A program made the position numbers and the translations under genes. The notes beneath the pieces were generated by a model. It did no database searches. It was not told where the DNA came from and was given only the letters and a program-made list of their open reading frames with translations. A stretch of DNA of 64,000 bases from Nocardia fluminea (GTDB taxonomy: Bacteria; Actinomycetota; Actinomycetes; Mycobacteriales; Mycobacteriaceae), in contig NZ_PJMW01000001.1 of the NCBI RefSeq assembly GCF_002846365.1, forward strand, positions 682,001-746,000. Direction: 5' to 3'. This document shows, in pieces, positions 16,113-25,112 of this stretch (position 1 is its first letter; each line of letters starts with the position of its first letter).

Positions 16113-17285
16113 TCAGTCCTCCACCGAGATCACGCCCGCGGCCAAGAGTTCGTTGATCTGCTCCGCGGAGTAGATCTCACCCGCGACGGAGCGAGTGTCG
16201 GCGCCGACGCGCGGCGCCGCGCCCGGACGGTCCGGCCGCTCACCTTCGAAGCGCCACGGCGGTCGCACGAGCGCGAGCCCGTCGTCCTGCGGCTCGATCA
16301 TGCGCAGCCAGTCGACCTGTTCGTGTTCGACGTAACCGGTCATCGACAACACCGGCGCGAACGGCACATCCTCGGCGGTCAGGACCTTCTCCCACTCGTC
16401 GAACGTGCGGCGCTCGAACTCGGCGGCGACGAGCGGCACCAGCTCGTGGTAGTTCGCCTCGCGCGGACGGTACTCGGCGAAGCGCGGGTCCGCGGCGAGA
16501 TCGGTGCGGTCCATCGCCCGGCACAGCGCCTGCCAGAACTTCTGCGACGAGGACAGATGGACGGCCAGGAACTCCCCCGACGCGGTCCGCACACAGAAAT
16601 TCTGGGCCTGCGGGTGCCTGCTCTGACGGGTGGGATCGGCACCGAGCTCGAAAGCCTGGCTGATGCCGTCGGCCGCGAGCACACTCACCGCTTCCATGAT
16701 CGAGGTCTCTACGTGCTGCGACTCCCCCGTCCGCAATCGACCGACCAGCGCGGCGAGCACACCCGCCGCAGTGCTCAGCCCGGTGACGAGGTCGGCACTC
16801 AGACCGCCGGTCAGCTGGGGGTGGCCCTCGTCGCCGAAGAGCGAGTAGAGGCCGCCGAATGCCTGTCCGATGGTGTCGTAGGCGGGACGGTTGGCCAGCG
16901 GTCCGCCGTTGCCGAAACCGGTCACCGAGCCGTAGACGATGTCGGGCCGCAGCGCGCGGCAGTCCTCGGGCCCAAGCCCCATCGCCGCGACCTTGCCCGG
17001 ACGCAGGTTCTCGAGCACGACATCGAAGTGCGGCACCAATGCCTTCACCAGCGCGATGCCCTCGGGGGTCTTCAGGTCGACAGCGAGGCTACGCTTGCCG
17101 GTGTTGTACTGCCGGAAGTACGGGCTGGCATCGTTCTGATGGCGCCGGAAGTCCTCGCCGACAACCGGGCGCTCTACCTTCACCACTTCGGCGCCGAGCG
17201 CGCACAACATCGACGTGGCGTACGGGAGCGCGATGTAGCCCCCGATCTCCAGGATCCGGATACCGTCGAGCGGCCTGTGCTGCAT
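16113..17285 (-). CDS. Class III (CaiB/BaiF) CoA-transferase
   Basis: A 390-residue CoA-transferase: 'LDGIRILEIGGYIALPYATS' at the start, 'LGAEVVKVERP', 'NTGKRSLAVDLKTPEG', 'VLENLRPGKVAAMGLG', and 'GGLSADLVTGLSTAAGVLAA' with the likely catalytic Asp. It moves CoA from a thioester donor to a free carboxylic acid. ATG 17285 has GGGAG upstream; a longer in-frame start (17306) is less likely. It forms an operon with the nitroreductase and diverges from the aldehyde dehydrogenase gene, so an aldehyde to acid to CoA-ester sequence is plausible (inference). Confidence 0.9.
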   Translation of the reverse strand: MQHRPLDGIRILEIGGYIALPYATSMLCALGAEVVKVERPVVGEDFRRHQNDASPYFRQYNTGKRSLAVDLKTPEGIALVKALVPHFDVVLENLRPGKVAAMGLGPEDCRALRPDIVYGSVTGFGNGGPLANRPAYDTIGQAFGGLYSLFGDEGHPQLTGGLSADLVTGLSTAAGVLAALVGRLRTGESQHVETSIMEAVSVLAADGISQAFELGADPTRQSRHPQAQNFCVRTASGEFLAVHLSSSQKFWQALCRAMDRTDLAADPRFAEYRPREANYHELVPLVAAEFERRTFDEWEKVLTAEDVPFAPVLSMTGYVEHEQVDWLRMIEPQDDGLALVRPPWRFEGERPDRPGAAPRVGADTRSVAGEIYSAEQINELLAAGVISVED

Positions 17286-17311
17286 AGCCTGTCTCCCTCT
17301 TCTCACTGGCT

Positions 17312-17327
17312 CATATTATATATTATC
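17312..17327. promoter_or_regulatory. AT-rich promoter/operator element
   Basis: 'CATATTATATATTATC' lies 27 bases before the CoA-transferase start on the minus strand, in the 281-base divergent gap. Confidence 0.45.
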
Positions 17328-17445
17328 TCAACGCAGTGGTGCCACCGGTCACATTCCAGCGGGATCGGCGGCATGCGCGAGCCAGGTAACCGACATGATA
17401 GGCATAGTGGCGGCGGACACAGAAACTTCCGCCGATGGCCTCGGT

Positions 17446-17463
17446 TATATCATATACTTTACA
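17446..17463. promoter_or_regulatory. AT-rich promoter/operator element
   Basis: 'TATATCATATACTTTACA' lies about 100 bases before the aldehyde dehydrogenase start on the plus strand, in the same divergent gap. Confidence 0.45.
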
Positions 17464-17566
17464 TGAGCCGGATCACGTGGCGCGATCAATATGCTCCTAG
17501 CAAACGACGCTGACCAGGCAATTCGCACCCGGCACACGATCGCCGACGAAGACGATAGGTCGACCA

Positions 17567-19048
17567 ATGAGTGTTCAGACAGAGTTGTGGCAGGGACAGT
17601 TCGACAAGCTGTTCATCGGCGGCGAGTGGGTGAGGCCGTCGTCGGAGTCGACCTTCGAGGTCATCTCCCCCGCCACCGAGGAGGTGCTGGCGCGAGTTGC
17701 CGACGGCACCGAAGCCGATATCGATGCCGCCGTCGCCGCCGCGCGCACCGCGTTCGACTCCGGCCCGTGGCCTCGCATGGAACTCGCCGAACGGATCGCG
17801 GTGCTCACCCGGGTCAGCGAGGCGCTCGCCGCGCGCCAGGACGAGGTGGCCAGGCTGATCAGTGCCGAGATGGGTTGCCCGATCACGCTCTCGACCAGGA
17901 TGCAGTCGATGGGCACCCGGATGCTGCTCGACGCGTTCCTCGAACTCGCGCCGCAGTACCAGTGGTCCGATATCCGCCGATCCGTGACCGGCAACGCCCT
18001 GGTCACCCGCGAACCGGTCGGCGTCGTCGCGGCCGTGGTGCCGTGGAACGCGCCGCTGCAGATCGCCATCATCAAGCTCGCGCCCGCGCTGTTGGCCGGG
18101 TGCACCGCGATCCTGAAGCCGTCGCCGGAGACGGCGATGTCGGCCTATCTGCTCGCGGAGATCTTCGAGCAGGCCGGTCTGCCCGAGGGTGTGGTCAATG
18201 TGGTTGTCGCCGGTCGCGAGGTCAGTGAGCACCTGGTCCGCCATCGCGGCGTCGACAAGGTCTCGTTCACCGGGTCCACTGCCGCGGGCCGCCGGATCGC
18301 CGCCATCTGTGGCGAAGACCTGCGCCGCGTCACCCTGGAGCTCGGCGGCAAGTCCGCAGCGATCCTGCTCGACGACACCGCCCTCGACGTCGCGGTACCC
18401 ATCATCCGGGCGCTCTCACTGCGCAACACCGGTCAGGTCTGCAGCAACAAGACGCGCATCGTGGTCGCCCGTTCGCTGCGCGACGAGCTCTACGACCGGC
18501 TGCGCGAGATGGTCACCTCGATGCCGGTGGGCGATCCGTTCGATCCGGCGACCGAGATCGGCCCGCTGGTGAGTCGCGGCCAGCGCGAGCGCGTCGAGAG
18601 TTTCATCGCCGACGCACGGGCGGACGGCAACAAGGTACTCGTCGGTGGCGGCAGGCCCGAAGGCCTCGACCGCGGCTGGTACGTGCAGCCGACAATCTTC
18701 GCCGACGTCGACCCCAACGCGAGGATCGCCCAGGAGGAGGTTTTCGGTCCCGTGCTGACCGTGCACACCTTCGACACCGAGGCCGAGGCAATCGAGATCG
18801 CCAACAACTCCGACTACGGCCTCAACGGCTCGGTCTTCGCCGCCGACCCCGCGCACGCGCTGGCCGTGGCCCGCCACATCCGTACCGGCACAGTCGAACT
18901 CAACGGCACCCCCGCCGGCTTCTTCGCTCCGCTCGGCGGCTTCAAGAACAGCGGCATCGGTCGTGAAGCGGGCCTCGAAGGCTTCGACGCCTATGTCGAG
19001 TCCAAGTCCTACGGCCTCCCGCAGCCACTGCTGGACACGCTGGCCTGA
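17567..19048 (+). CDS. NAD(P)-dependent aldehyde dehydrogenase
   Basis: A 493-residue ALDH-superfamily enzyme of normal length. The general base is in 'LELGGKSAAI', the nucleophilic cysteine in 'NTGQVCSNKTRIVV', the cofactor motif is 'FTGSTAAGRRIA', and the C-terminal 'GFKNSGIGREAGLEGFDAY' is typical. It oxidises an aldehyde to the acid. A paralogue lies at 44945-46444. It is followed after 26 bases by the second MmgE/PrpD gene and shares a divergent promoter region with the CoA-transferase. Confidence 0.95.
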   Translation: MSVQTELWQGQFDKLFIGGEWVRPSSESTFEVISPATEEVLARVADGTEADIDAAVAAARTAFDSGPWPRMELAERIAVLTRVSEALAARQDEVARLISAEMGCPITLSTRMQSMGTRMLLDAFLELAPQYQWSDIRRSVTGNALVTREPVGVVAAVVPWNAPLQIAIIKLAPALLAGCTAILKPSPETAMSAYLLAEIFEQAGLPEGVVNVVVAGREVSEHLVRHRGVDKVSFTGSTAAGRRIAAICGEDLRRVTLELGGKSAAILLDDTALDVAVPIIRALSLRNTGQVCSNKTRIVVARSLRDELYDRLREMVTSMPVGDPFDPATEIGPLVSRGQRERVESFIADARADGNKVLVGGGRPEGLDRGWYVQPTIFADVDPNARIAQEEVFGPVLTVHTFDTEAEAIEIANNSDYGLNGSVFAADPAHALAVARHIRTGTVELNGTPAGFFAPLGGFKNSGIGREAGLEGFDAYVESKSYGLPQPLLDTLA

Positions 19049-19074
19049 CGTTCGCCTACCCCGAAAGGTCTTTC

Positions 19075-20472
19075 ATGCCTTCCCTACTACCCCCACTCGA
19101 GAACGCGGTCGCTCAGCTGGTCACCGGACTCGACTACGACTCGATCCCGGCTGACGCGCTCGCGGGCGCGCGCCGGCTGATGCAGGACCAGCTGGCTGTG
19201 CAGATCGGCTGTGCCTCGCTGCCGTGGAGCCGGGCCGTGCTCGAGCTGACCAAGGCCTCGCACGCGCCCGGCGCCGCCCACGTCACCGCGTCAAGTGACG
19301 AAATGAGCGCTGCCGACGCGGCTTTCGTCAACGCGACCTACGGTCACGGTTTCGAATACGACGATGCTCATCGTTCCAGTTCCAGCCACCCCGGCAGCGC
19401 AGTGGTCTCGGCGGCCATCGCGGTCGGCGAGGAACTCGGGGCGTCGCTGGGCGAGGTCATCACCGGCATCGTGGCCGGCTACGAGGTCTACACCCGCATC
19501 GGCATCCTGGCGGCGCCGCAACTGCTCGAACGCGGTTTCCATCCGCACGGTCTGCTGTCGGCCTTCGGCGCCGCGGCGGTGGTGGCGAAGATGCGCGGCT
19601 TCGATGTCGAACGCACCGTGCACGCGCTCTCGATCGCGATGAGCCACAGCTCGGGCACCACCGAATACACCTCCTCGGGCGGCTCGGTGAAGCGGCTGCA
19701 CTCGGGCATCGGGACACGCAACGGTATTCGCGCCGCGGAGATGGCTGCGGCGGGCATCACCGGCCCGACCACGTTCCTCTCCGGTGGCAAGGGTTTCTAC
19801 CGCACCTTTGTCGGCAGGCCTGTGGCGGACGACGCGGCCGAGCTGTTCGCACCGGATGCCTCATTCGAGATCACCCGCGTGTGGGTGAAGCCCTACTGCT
19901 GCTGCGGCATCAACCACGCCTACATCGACGGAGCCCAACAGCTCACCGCCCGCGCGGCCGACGTCGAATCCGTGCGCCTTGGCATCCAGTCCGGCGGCGA
20001 CGTGATCATCGGCAACCAGAACGCCAACGCCTACGCCCCCCAGATCATCGAGCACCTGCAGTACAGCCTGCCGTTCCAGTTTGCTCTGGCGATTCTGGGC
20101 CGAGGCAACGATTTCCGCGCCCACCACGACTTCATGGCGGGCCGCCTCGATCTGAGCGAGGGCAGCGATGTCGCCGCCATGGCACGGCGGGTGAAGATCG
20201 AGGTCGATACCGAACTCGACACCGAATACCCTGGCCGCTGGGTCGCCGACATCACCGTCGCCTACAACGACGGCACCACCGAACACGTCTTCGTCGACAA
20301 CCCGAGCGGCACCGCCGAAAACCCCATGACCCCCGCCGAACTGGACACCAAGTTCCGCGACCTGACCGTCGCCGACATGGGCGCCGACCGCAGCGAAGCC
20401 TTGCTCGCCGCGATCACCACCGGCGACCCCACCACCCCGATCACAGAGTTCGCCGCGCTGCTGCGAGCTTGA
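19075..20472 (+). CDS. MmgE/PrpD family protein (second copy)
   Basis: A 465-residue MmgE/PrpD-family protein with 'YGHGFEYDDAHRSSSSHPGS' (active-site D-x-H region), 'ERGFHPHGLLSAFGAAAVV' and 'VKPYCCCGINHAYIDGAQQL', where most members have a K-P-Y-x-x-C sequence. It is clearly divergent from the copy at 7957, so the two probably act on different substrates. An AAAGG site precedes the ATG. Position after the aldehyde dehydrogenase suggests it acts on the derived acid or a later intermediate. Confidence 0.88.
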   Translation: MPSLLPPLENAVAQLVTGLDYDSIPADALAGARRLMQDQLAVQIGCASLPWSRAVLELTKASHAPGAAHVTASSDEMSAADAAFVNATYGHGFEYDDAHRSSSSHPGSAVVSAAIAVGEELGASLGEVITGIVAGYEVYTRIGILAAPQLLERGFHPHGLLSAFGAAAVVAKMRGFDVERTVHALSIAMSHSSGTTEYTSSGGSVKRLHSGIGTRNGIRAAEMAAAGITGPTTFLSGGKGFYRTFVGRPVADDAAELFAPDASFEITRVWVKPYCCCGINHAYIDGAQQLTARAADVESVRLGIQSGGDVIIGNQNANAYAPQIIEHLQYSLPFQFALAILGRGNDFRAHHDFMAGRLDLSEGSDVAAMARRVKIEVDTELDTEYPGRWVADITVAYNDGTTEHVFVDNPSGTAENPMTPAELDTKFRDLTVADMGADRSEALLAAITTGDPTTPITEFAALLRA

Positions 20473-20488
20473 TCACTACTGCATCAAC

Positions 20489-20531
20489 ATGTTCGGACCC
20501 GAACAGCTCCAGGCTATTCGGGTCCGAACAT
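20489..20531. terminator. Intrinsic terminator-like inverted repeat
   Basis: Perfect 15-base arms 'ATGTTCGGACCCGAA' and 'TTCGGGTCCGAACAT' with a 13-base loop, followed by ATTTAG. It closes the aldehyde dehydrogenase-MmgE/PrpD unit. Confidence 0.75.
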
Positions 20532-20613
20532 ATTTAGCCCAATACGCCTTTTCCTAAAGCGCACATCGTCGCCGACGACGGCACAACAGACGATACGGAG
20601 ATCGCTCTACGCA

Positions 20614-21498
20614 TTACGGGATCGGTTCCCAGCCGCTCCACGGCCGCGGACCAAGGCGTCCGCGCAGGCAATCGAGCCGATGCAGAGCTTGCGCAGCATG
20701 CTCAGGTTTGGCCCCGGCCGCTTGCACGGCCATGCACGTCATCCGCAACTCACGGATGTCGCGCAACAGGGTGAACCCGGACCAGGTCTTCACGTCGTAA
20801 CCGTATGCGCGCCAGAACAATTCGTACCGCTGCTCCGGGATCCATCCGAACGAGCTGTGCTTGATCGCGGTTGATGTCAGATCCCATTCCGGTGGGCCGA
20901 CCGAAACACGCTCCAAGTCGAGAAATGTGGTTACTCCCGCGTCGGTGGTGACCACGTTGCCTGCCCACGCATCACCATGGATCGGACCCCACGGGTGACC
21001 GGACGCCAGCTCTTTCCACCGTGCTCGCAACTCGGACAGCTGGTCACGCAGCCACTGTCTATCCCCTGGTGTAAGAGCACTTCCGGCGTCGATGCGTTCG
21101 TCGATCCTCACGAAAGGCTCTACTGTGCTGAGGAATTCAGGTACTGACAGGGCATGGAGAGTGCGCAGTGCCGTAGCGATCTCCTGTTCGGTACCCGGTC
21201 GATGCGAGCCCAGCTCGCGCCAGAACGTAACCGGACGACCGTCTACGTCAACGAAATCAGCGCGGCTGCCAGCTGGTTGGACGGCAGAGATTTCGTTGGC
21301 CTGGAGCCATCGGGCGACCTCGAGCTCTCGAGATGCAGCCTCGGTCTGTCCGGGGCGGGCAACGCGTACCACCACCTGCTGGTCGGCCAGTCTGTATATC
21401 CCGTTCTCGGCGACCTTGATCGGAACCAGACGCGGTTGCTCGTATCCCGCAGTGACACAGGCTTTCAGCGCCACCTGCTCGATTTCCGATTGGCTCAC
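20614..21498 (-). CDS. Aminoglycoside-phosphotransferase-like kinase
   Basis: A 294-residue APH/choline-kinase-fold protein. The Brenner motif is 'PIHGDAWAGNVV' (HGD...N) and the second metal site is in 'FLDLERVSVGPPEWDL'. The N-lobe has 'GIYRLADQQVVVRVARP'. It should transfer phosphate from a nucleotide to a small hydroxyl compound. Its ATG overlaps the stop of the upstream XRE/TPR regulator (ATGA), so they are made together. Members beside regulators of this kind are seldom resistance genes; a role in the neighbouring radical SAM cluster is possible. Confidence 0.85.
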   Translation of the reverse strand: MSQSEIEQVALKACVTAGYEQPRLVPIKVAENGIYRLADQQVVVRVARPGQTEAASRELEVARWLQANEISAVQPAGSRADFVDVDGRPVTFWRELGSHRPGTEQEIATALRTLHALSVPEFLSTVEPFVRIDERIDAGSALTPGDRQWLRDQLSELRARWKELASGHPWGPIHGDAWAGNVVTTDAGVTTFLDLERVSVGPPEWDLTSTAIKHSSFGWIPEQRYELFWRAYGYDVKTWSGFTLLRDIRELRMTCMAVQAAGAKPEHAAQALHRLDCLRGRLGPRPWSGWEPIP

Positions 21499-22892
21499 GC
21501 TGGTGCCACGGTGAGATCGACTCCGGCGCGGCGTGCGTACCGGTGTAGCTCTAGGACGTCCTGGGCGGCGCGACGTGAATGCAGTGTGTTCGCTCGTACG
21601 AGCGCCGCTGATCCGATCGAGCGCGCCTCGTCGGCGTCACCGGTGGCCATGACCAGTGACGCGAGTTTGATGGATGACATCGTGCGTGAGCGTGCCGCCA
21701 CGTCAGTGTGTCCTCGGACGGCGGTGGACAGGCGGTCTCGTGCTTCGCCCGAGAAGCTGCCCTTCACCGCGATATCGAATAGTGCGTGCCCGGTGTCGCC
21801 TGCGTGCTGGGCGCGGTCGTAGTAGCGCATCCAGACTGGATCGTTGGTCGGCGAGGAGTTGGCGAACTGCTCGTCCGCGCGGCCGACAGCAGTGAGTACC
21901 GCCTGCACGTCACCGAGCTTTGCCCGCACACGCGCCTCGGCGGTGTACAGCATCGCCCGCTCAGTCGCGGTCAGTCGCGGTGCCAACGTGAACGCTTCCT
22001 GGATATGGGCCAAGCCGTAGTAGTTCTTACCGGTCCAGATGGCGTGCCGCGTCATCGAGGAGAGCACCTTCGCGTGCAGGTGCACCGCGTCGACCTCTTT
22101 GGCGCAGTCGCGCGCGAGCCCGAACATCCGCTCGGCATCGTTGTGCGCGCAGGCGTCGAACGCCATGAACGCGGCGGTGTGGGCCAACGAACCGACGGCC
22201 AGATACAAATCGGCTCGGTCGCAGGGCGCGCACTGGGCGGCGAGGTAGCCTTCGGCAATTCGTAGCTGGGTCGCTACGACGTCGCGTACCAAGGCGCCGC
22301 CGTAGGTGGCATCCCACCTGGCGAATAGCTGTGCGGCGTCACGGATTTGCGCGATCTCGACCGCGCCCACCCGGGTAGGGATGGGCGTAGCTCTGGTCTC
22401 TTCCAGCAAACGCAGCATGCTGCCAGGCGTGACCACGGCCGCGGCGGTCGCCGCGGCCACACGCAGAAATCGTTGGCGATCCACCTCGTCCACGGTATCT
22501 CTGCGCGGAAGGCGGAACCACAGTAGTTCCTCCGGGATGCGCAGAATCGTCGCCCACCTGATCAGCTTCGACATGACCTCTGGCGCGTCACCCGTTTCGA
22601 TGCGACTCAACGTCGCTTGGGTGATGTCGAGCCAGTTCGCGACATCGAGCTGGGTAATCGAGGTCTGATGCGTTGGGTGGGTGCGGAACGCGTAAATGAC
22701 TCGGCCCATGTGCCAGGACCCGAGGGCGTCTCGCATGTGGTCGCTGGCCCAGAATTCGGCCGGCATCGTCGGCGGGCCGACGGGAAGCAGTGGCGTTCGC
22801 GCGCAGCTGCTGCACGAGGTGCCGGTGTTGTATCGACTCAGTCGGCTCCTGCACGACGTACAGTGCCGTTCGTTCTCGCTCGTTCGCGTCAT
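21495..22892 (-). CDS. Zinc-ribbon/XRE/TPR transcriptional regulator
   Basis: A 465-residue protein. Residues about 9-29 carry two CxxC pairs ('CTSC' and 'CSSC') that would form a zinc ribbon. An XRE HTH follows ('QLDVANWLDITQATLSRIET'), then a hydrophobic helix after 'QRFLRVAAATAAAVVTPG' and a long helical TPR-like sensor region ('AHIQEAFTLAPRLTATERAM'). This architecture is widespread in Streptomyces and Nocardia as a local regulator. ATG 22892 is preceded by GGAG. It diverges from the adenylate-kinase-like gene, and GCGTATA repeats in the gap are candidate operators. Confidence 0.85.
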   Translation of the reverse strand: MTRTSENERHCTSCRSRLSRYNTGTSCSSCARTPLLPVGPPTMPAEFWASDHMRDALGSWHMGRVIYAFRTHPTHQTSITQLDVANWLDITQATLSRIETGDAPEVMSKLIRWATILRIPEELLWFRLPRRDTVDEVDRQRFLRVAAATAAAVVTPGSMLRLLEETRATPIPTRVGAVEIAQIRDAAQLFARWDATYGGALVRDVVATQLRIAEGYLAAQCAPCDRADLYLAVGSLAHTAAFMAFDACAHNDAERMFGLARDCAKEVDAVHLHAKVLSSMTRHAIWTGKNYYGLAHIQEAFTLAPRLTATERAMLYTAEARVRAKLGDVQAVLTAVGRADEQFANSSPTNDPVWMRYYDRAQHAGDTGHALFDIAVKGSFSGEARDRLSTAVRGHTDVAARSRTMSSIKLASLVMATGDADEARSIGSAALVRANTLHSRRAAQDVLELHRYARRAGVDLTVAPA

Positions 22893-22960
22893 CCGCCCCA
22901 CTCCAGCGATCTCGCCGTCCCCAAACGATTTCTCGGACCGTACCACCGGCTATGCCCAGC

Positions 22961-23012
22961 GCGTATACGACCGCCGTATATACGCAATTGTCTGATATCC
23001 GTTGCGCGTATA
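22961..23012. promoter_or_regulatory. GCGTATA operator repeats
   Basis: GCGTATA at 22961-22967 faces TATACGC at 22979-22985 as an inverted repeat, and a third GCGTATA lies at 23006-23012. All are in the gap between the XRE/TPR regulator and the kinase-like gene; a fourth copy is at 27543-27549 before a small gene of the same island. Confidence 0.5.
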
Positions 23013-23405
23013 GCCCTTTGGAGCCCTGCACGGCGATTGTCGTGGTGTCCGCAACGAAATCTGCGAAAAGGGGCGACATGGCGCTATCCCTGCTGGTGCC
23101 GATCCTCGGACCACCCGCGTCCGGCAAGACCACACTGACCCTCGCACTCGGCAAAGATCCCGACCGGCATGTGTTCCGGCTCCGCGAACATGTGCCACCA
23201 GAAGCCGTCATGGCGACCGCCAGCAACGGTCCGCGAAACCTCGGCTGGATCGACGAGTCCGTCGTAGCGCCGGCTGTTCGCGCCTACCTACACACCGTGG
23301 CCGAAGATCCACTGATCCACACCGTGCTCATGGACAACTACCCGGGCACCGTGAACCGCCCCGGGTTTGGTGCCCACCTTCTTACTTGGGAAGGATGGGC
23401 AGATC

Positions 23406-23717
23406 ATGCCTGCGAAGTACGACGAAGCGACCAAAGCCAAGGCCGTCCGGCTGGTCGTCGATCACCGCGACGACTACGACAGCGAGTGGGCCGCGATGAA
23501 AGCGGTCTCCGCGAGGCTGGGAATGACCGCGGAAACCCTGCGTAAATGGGTGCGCCAAGCCGCGGTCGACACCGGTGACGCCGAGGGGATGACCACGGAG
23601 GCGGCGCGGACGATTCGTGAGCAGAAACGTAAGATCGCAGAACTCGAGCAAACCATCGAAATCTTGTCTGCGGCAACGTCTTTCTTCGCGCGGGCGAACG
23701 ACCCGCGACAGCGGTAG
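23406..23717 (+). CDS. IS3-family transposase OrfA
   Basis: A 103-residue protein with the IS3 OrfA HTH ('VSARLGMTAETLRKWVRQAA') and a C-terminal leucine-zipper-like coil ('IREQKRKIAELEQTIEILSA'). ATG 23406 gives 'MPAKYDEATKAKAVRLVVDH'. It binds the element ends, and its last codons overlap the beginning of the orfB frame. Confidence 0.92.
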   Translation: MPAKYDEATKAKAVRLVVDHRDDYDSEWAAMKAVSARLGMTAETLRKWVRQAAVDTGDAEGMTTEAARTIREQKRKIAELEQTIEILSAATSFFARANDPRQR

Positions 23718-24670
23718 TTTGCGCGTTCATCGCCGAGCATCGGGCTCGGTTCGGGGTCGTTCCGATCTGCCGTGCGCTGACTGCGCACGGCGTCAAGATC
23801 GCCCCGAGAACTTTCCATGCCTGGGTGCGGCGGGCGCCGTCGAAACGGGCGCTGTGGGACACCACCCTCACCGAGGTCCTTGCCGGGCATTACGAGCCCG
23901 ACGAGCGGGGCCGGCGGACGCCGGAGTCGTTGTATGGGGCGGCGAAGATGTGGGCTTACCTGCAAAGACGCGGCATTCCGGTTGCTCGGTGCACGGTGGA
24001 ACGGCTGATGCGCATCAACGGATGGAAAGGTGTTGTGCGACGCAAGAAGGTCCGCACCACCGAACCGGACCCGGCCGCGTCGCGGGCGCCGGACCTGGTC
24101 GACCGCCAGTTCCGGGTCCCGGCACCGAACATGCTGCTCGTCGCCGACTTCACCTATGTCCGGCTGGCAAGTGGCGTGTTCGTCTACACCGCGTTCGTCA
24201 TCGATGCCTACGCAGGCCGGATCCTGGGCTGGGAATGCTCGACCAGCAAACACACCGCGTTCGTGGAGAAAGCGATCCGGCAAGCGGTCGCGCTGCGGGC
24301 CCGCGAAGGCCATCCGATCGGTGGAGCGATACATCATTCCGATGCGGGATCTCAATACACAGCGGTGAAACTTGGTGAGACACTGGCACTTTCGGATCTA
24401 CGTCCGTCGATCGGGTCGGTTGGTGATGCCTACGATAATGCGCTGGCCGAGACCACGATCGGACTCTACAAGACCGAGGCGATTCGCGATGATTCCCCGT
24501 TCCGGCGGGGCCCGCTGACTCGGATCGCCGACGTCGAGTTCCTCACCGCGGACTGGGTCGGTTGGTTCAACCAGTCCCGGATCATGCACCGCCTCGGCCG
24601 GCGACCACCGGCCGAACACGAAGCCGAATACTATTCACTTCACGCCGAGCAACCGGCTGGAGACAGATAA
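23714..24670 (+). CDS. IS3-family transposase OrfB (rve integrase domain)
   Basis: The catalytic frame lies at -1 relative to orfA, and no good start is seen at its beginning. It is therefore probably made by programmed frameshifting; the exact slippery site is not obvious, with T-TTC-TTC near 23680 one possibility. DDE residues are visible: Asp in 'LLVADFTYVRLASG', Asp in 'IHHSDAGSQYTAV', Glu in 'DNALAETTIGLYKTE'. The HTH_21 segment ('RRTPESLYGAAKMWAYLQRR') precedes. It appears full-length and active. Confidence 0.92.
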   Translation, partial: VVCAFIAEHRARFGVVPICRALTAHGVKIAPRTFHAWVRRAPSKRALWDTTLTEVLAGHYEPDERGRRTPESLYGAAKMWAYLQRRGIPVARCTVERLMRINGWKGVVRRKKVRTTEPDPAASRAPDLVDRQFRVPAPNMLLVADFTYVRLASGVFVYTAFVIDAYAGRILGWECSTSKHTAFVEKAIRQAVALRAREGHPIGGAIHHSDAGSQYTAVKLGETLALSDLRPSIGSVGDAYDNALAETTIGLYKTEAIRDDSPFRRGPLTRIADVEFLTADWVGWFNQSRIMHRLGRRPPAEHEAEYYSLHAEQPAGDR

Positions 24671-25112
24671 ACCGGTGCGCATCGAACCCGGGGCGGTTCA
24701 CCGCCGTCCAGGTCCGCACATTGCTCGACATCGTCGAAACCCTCGCACCCAGGTGCGCGGTCGAACCGGTCGAACTTGTACTCGACCCGAAAGTCCGCCG
24801 CAGGAGGGCACAGAGCCGCCGCGTCTGCCACCGATGCGAGCACGACCCGGCAGCGGATCCACGTATGCCGGCCAAACCGTCCAGGGTCGGTGGATGGATC
24901 TGTGCGAACTGTAAGTCGTTGCTACACACCCGACGTGGTGACGCACCCTCGCTGTTCGCCGCCCGCACCCGCCGTCACGACGACACCGCCGACCGAGTGC
25001 GTACTGCATTTGGCAGCGCCGGTATCGCCACGAACACCCTCGACGCCATCGCCCCCGTATCCGTGGTCGCTGGTCTTGTCGAGCCCCTGCTGATCGCTAG
25101 GAGCAAGACCGC

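Larger units (their letters stand above)
23352..24700 (+). mobile_element. Complete IS3-family insertion sequence, 1349 bp
   Basis: The ends are inverted repeats: left 'TGAACCGCCCCGGGTT' (23352-23367) and its exact complement at the right end (24685-24700), with further partial matching inward (TGC, ACC). The element is flanked by a 3-bp duplication CCG (23349-23351 and 24701-24703), the size usual for IS3. It encodes orfA and orfB in the -1 relation typical of the family. All parts are intact, so the insertion looks recent. Confidence 0.93.
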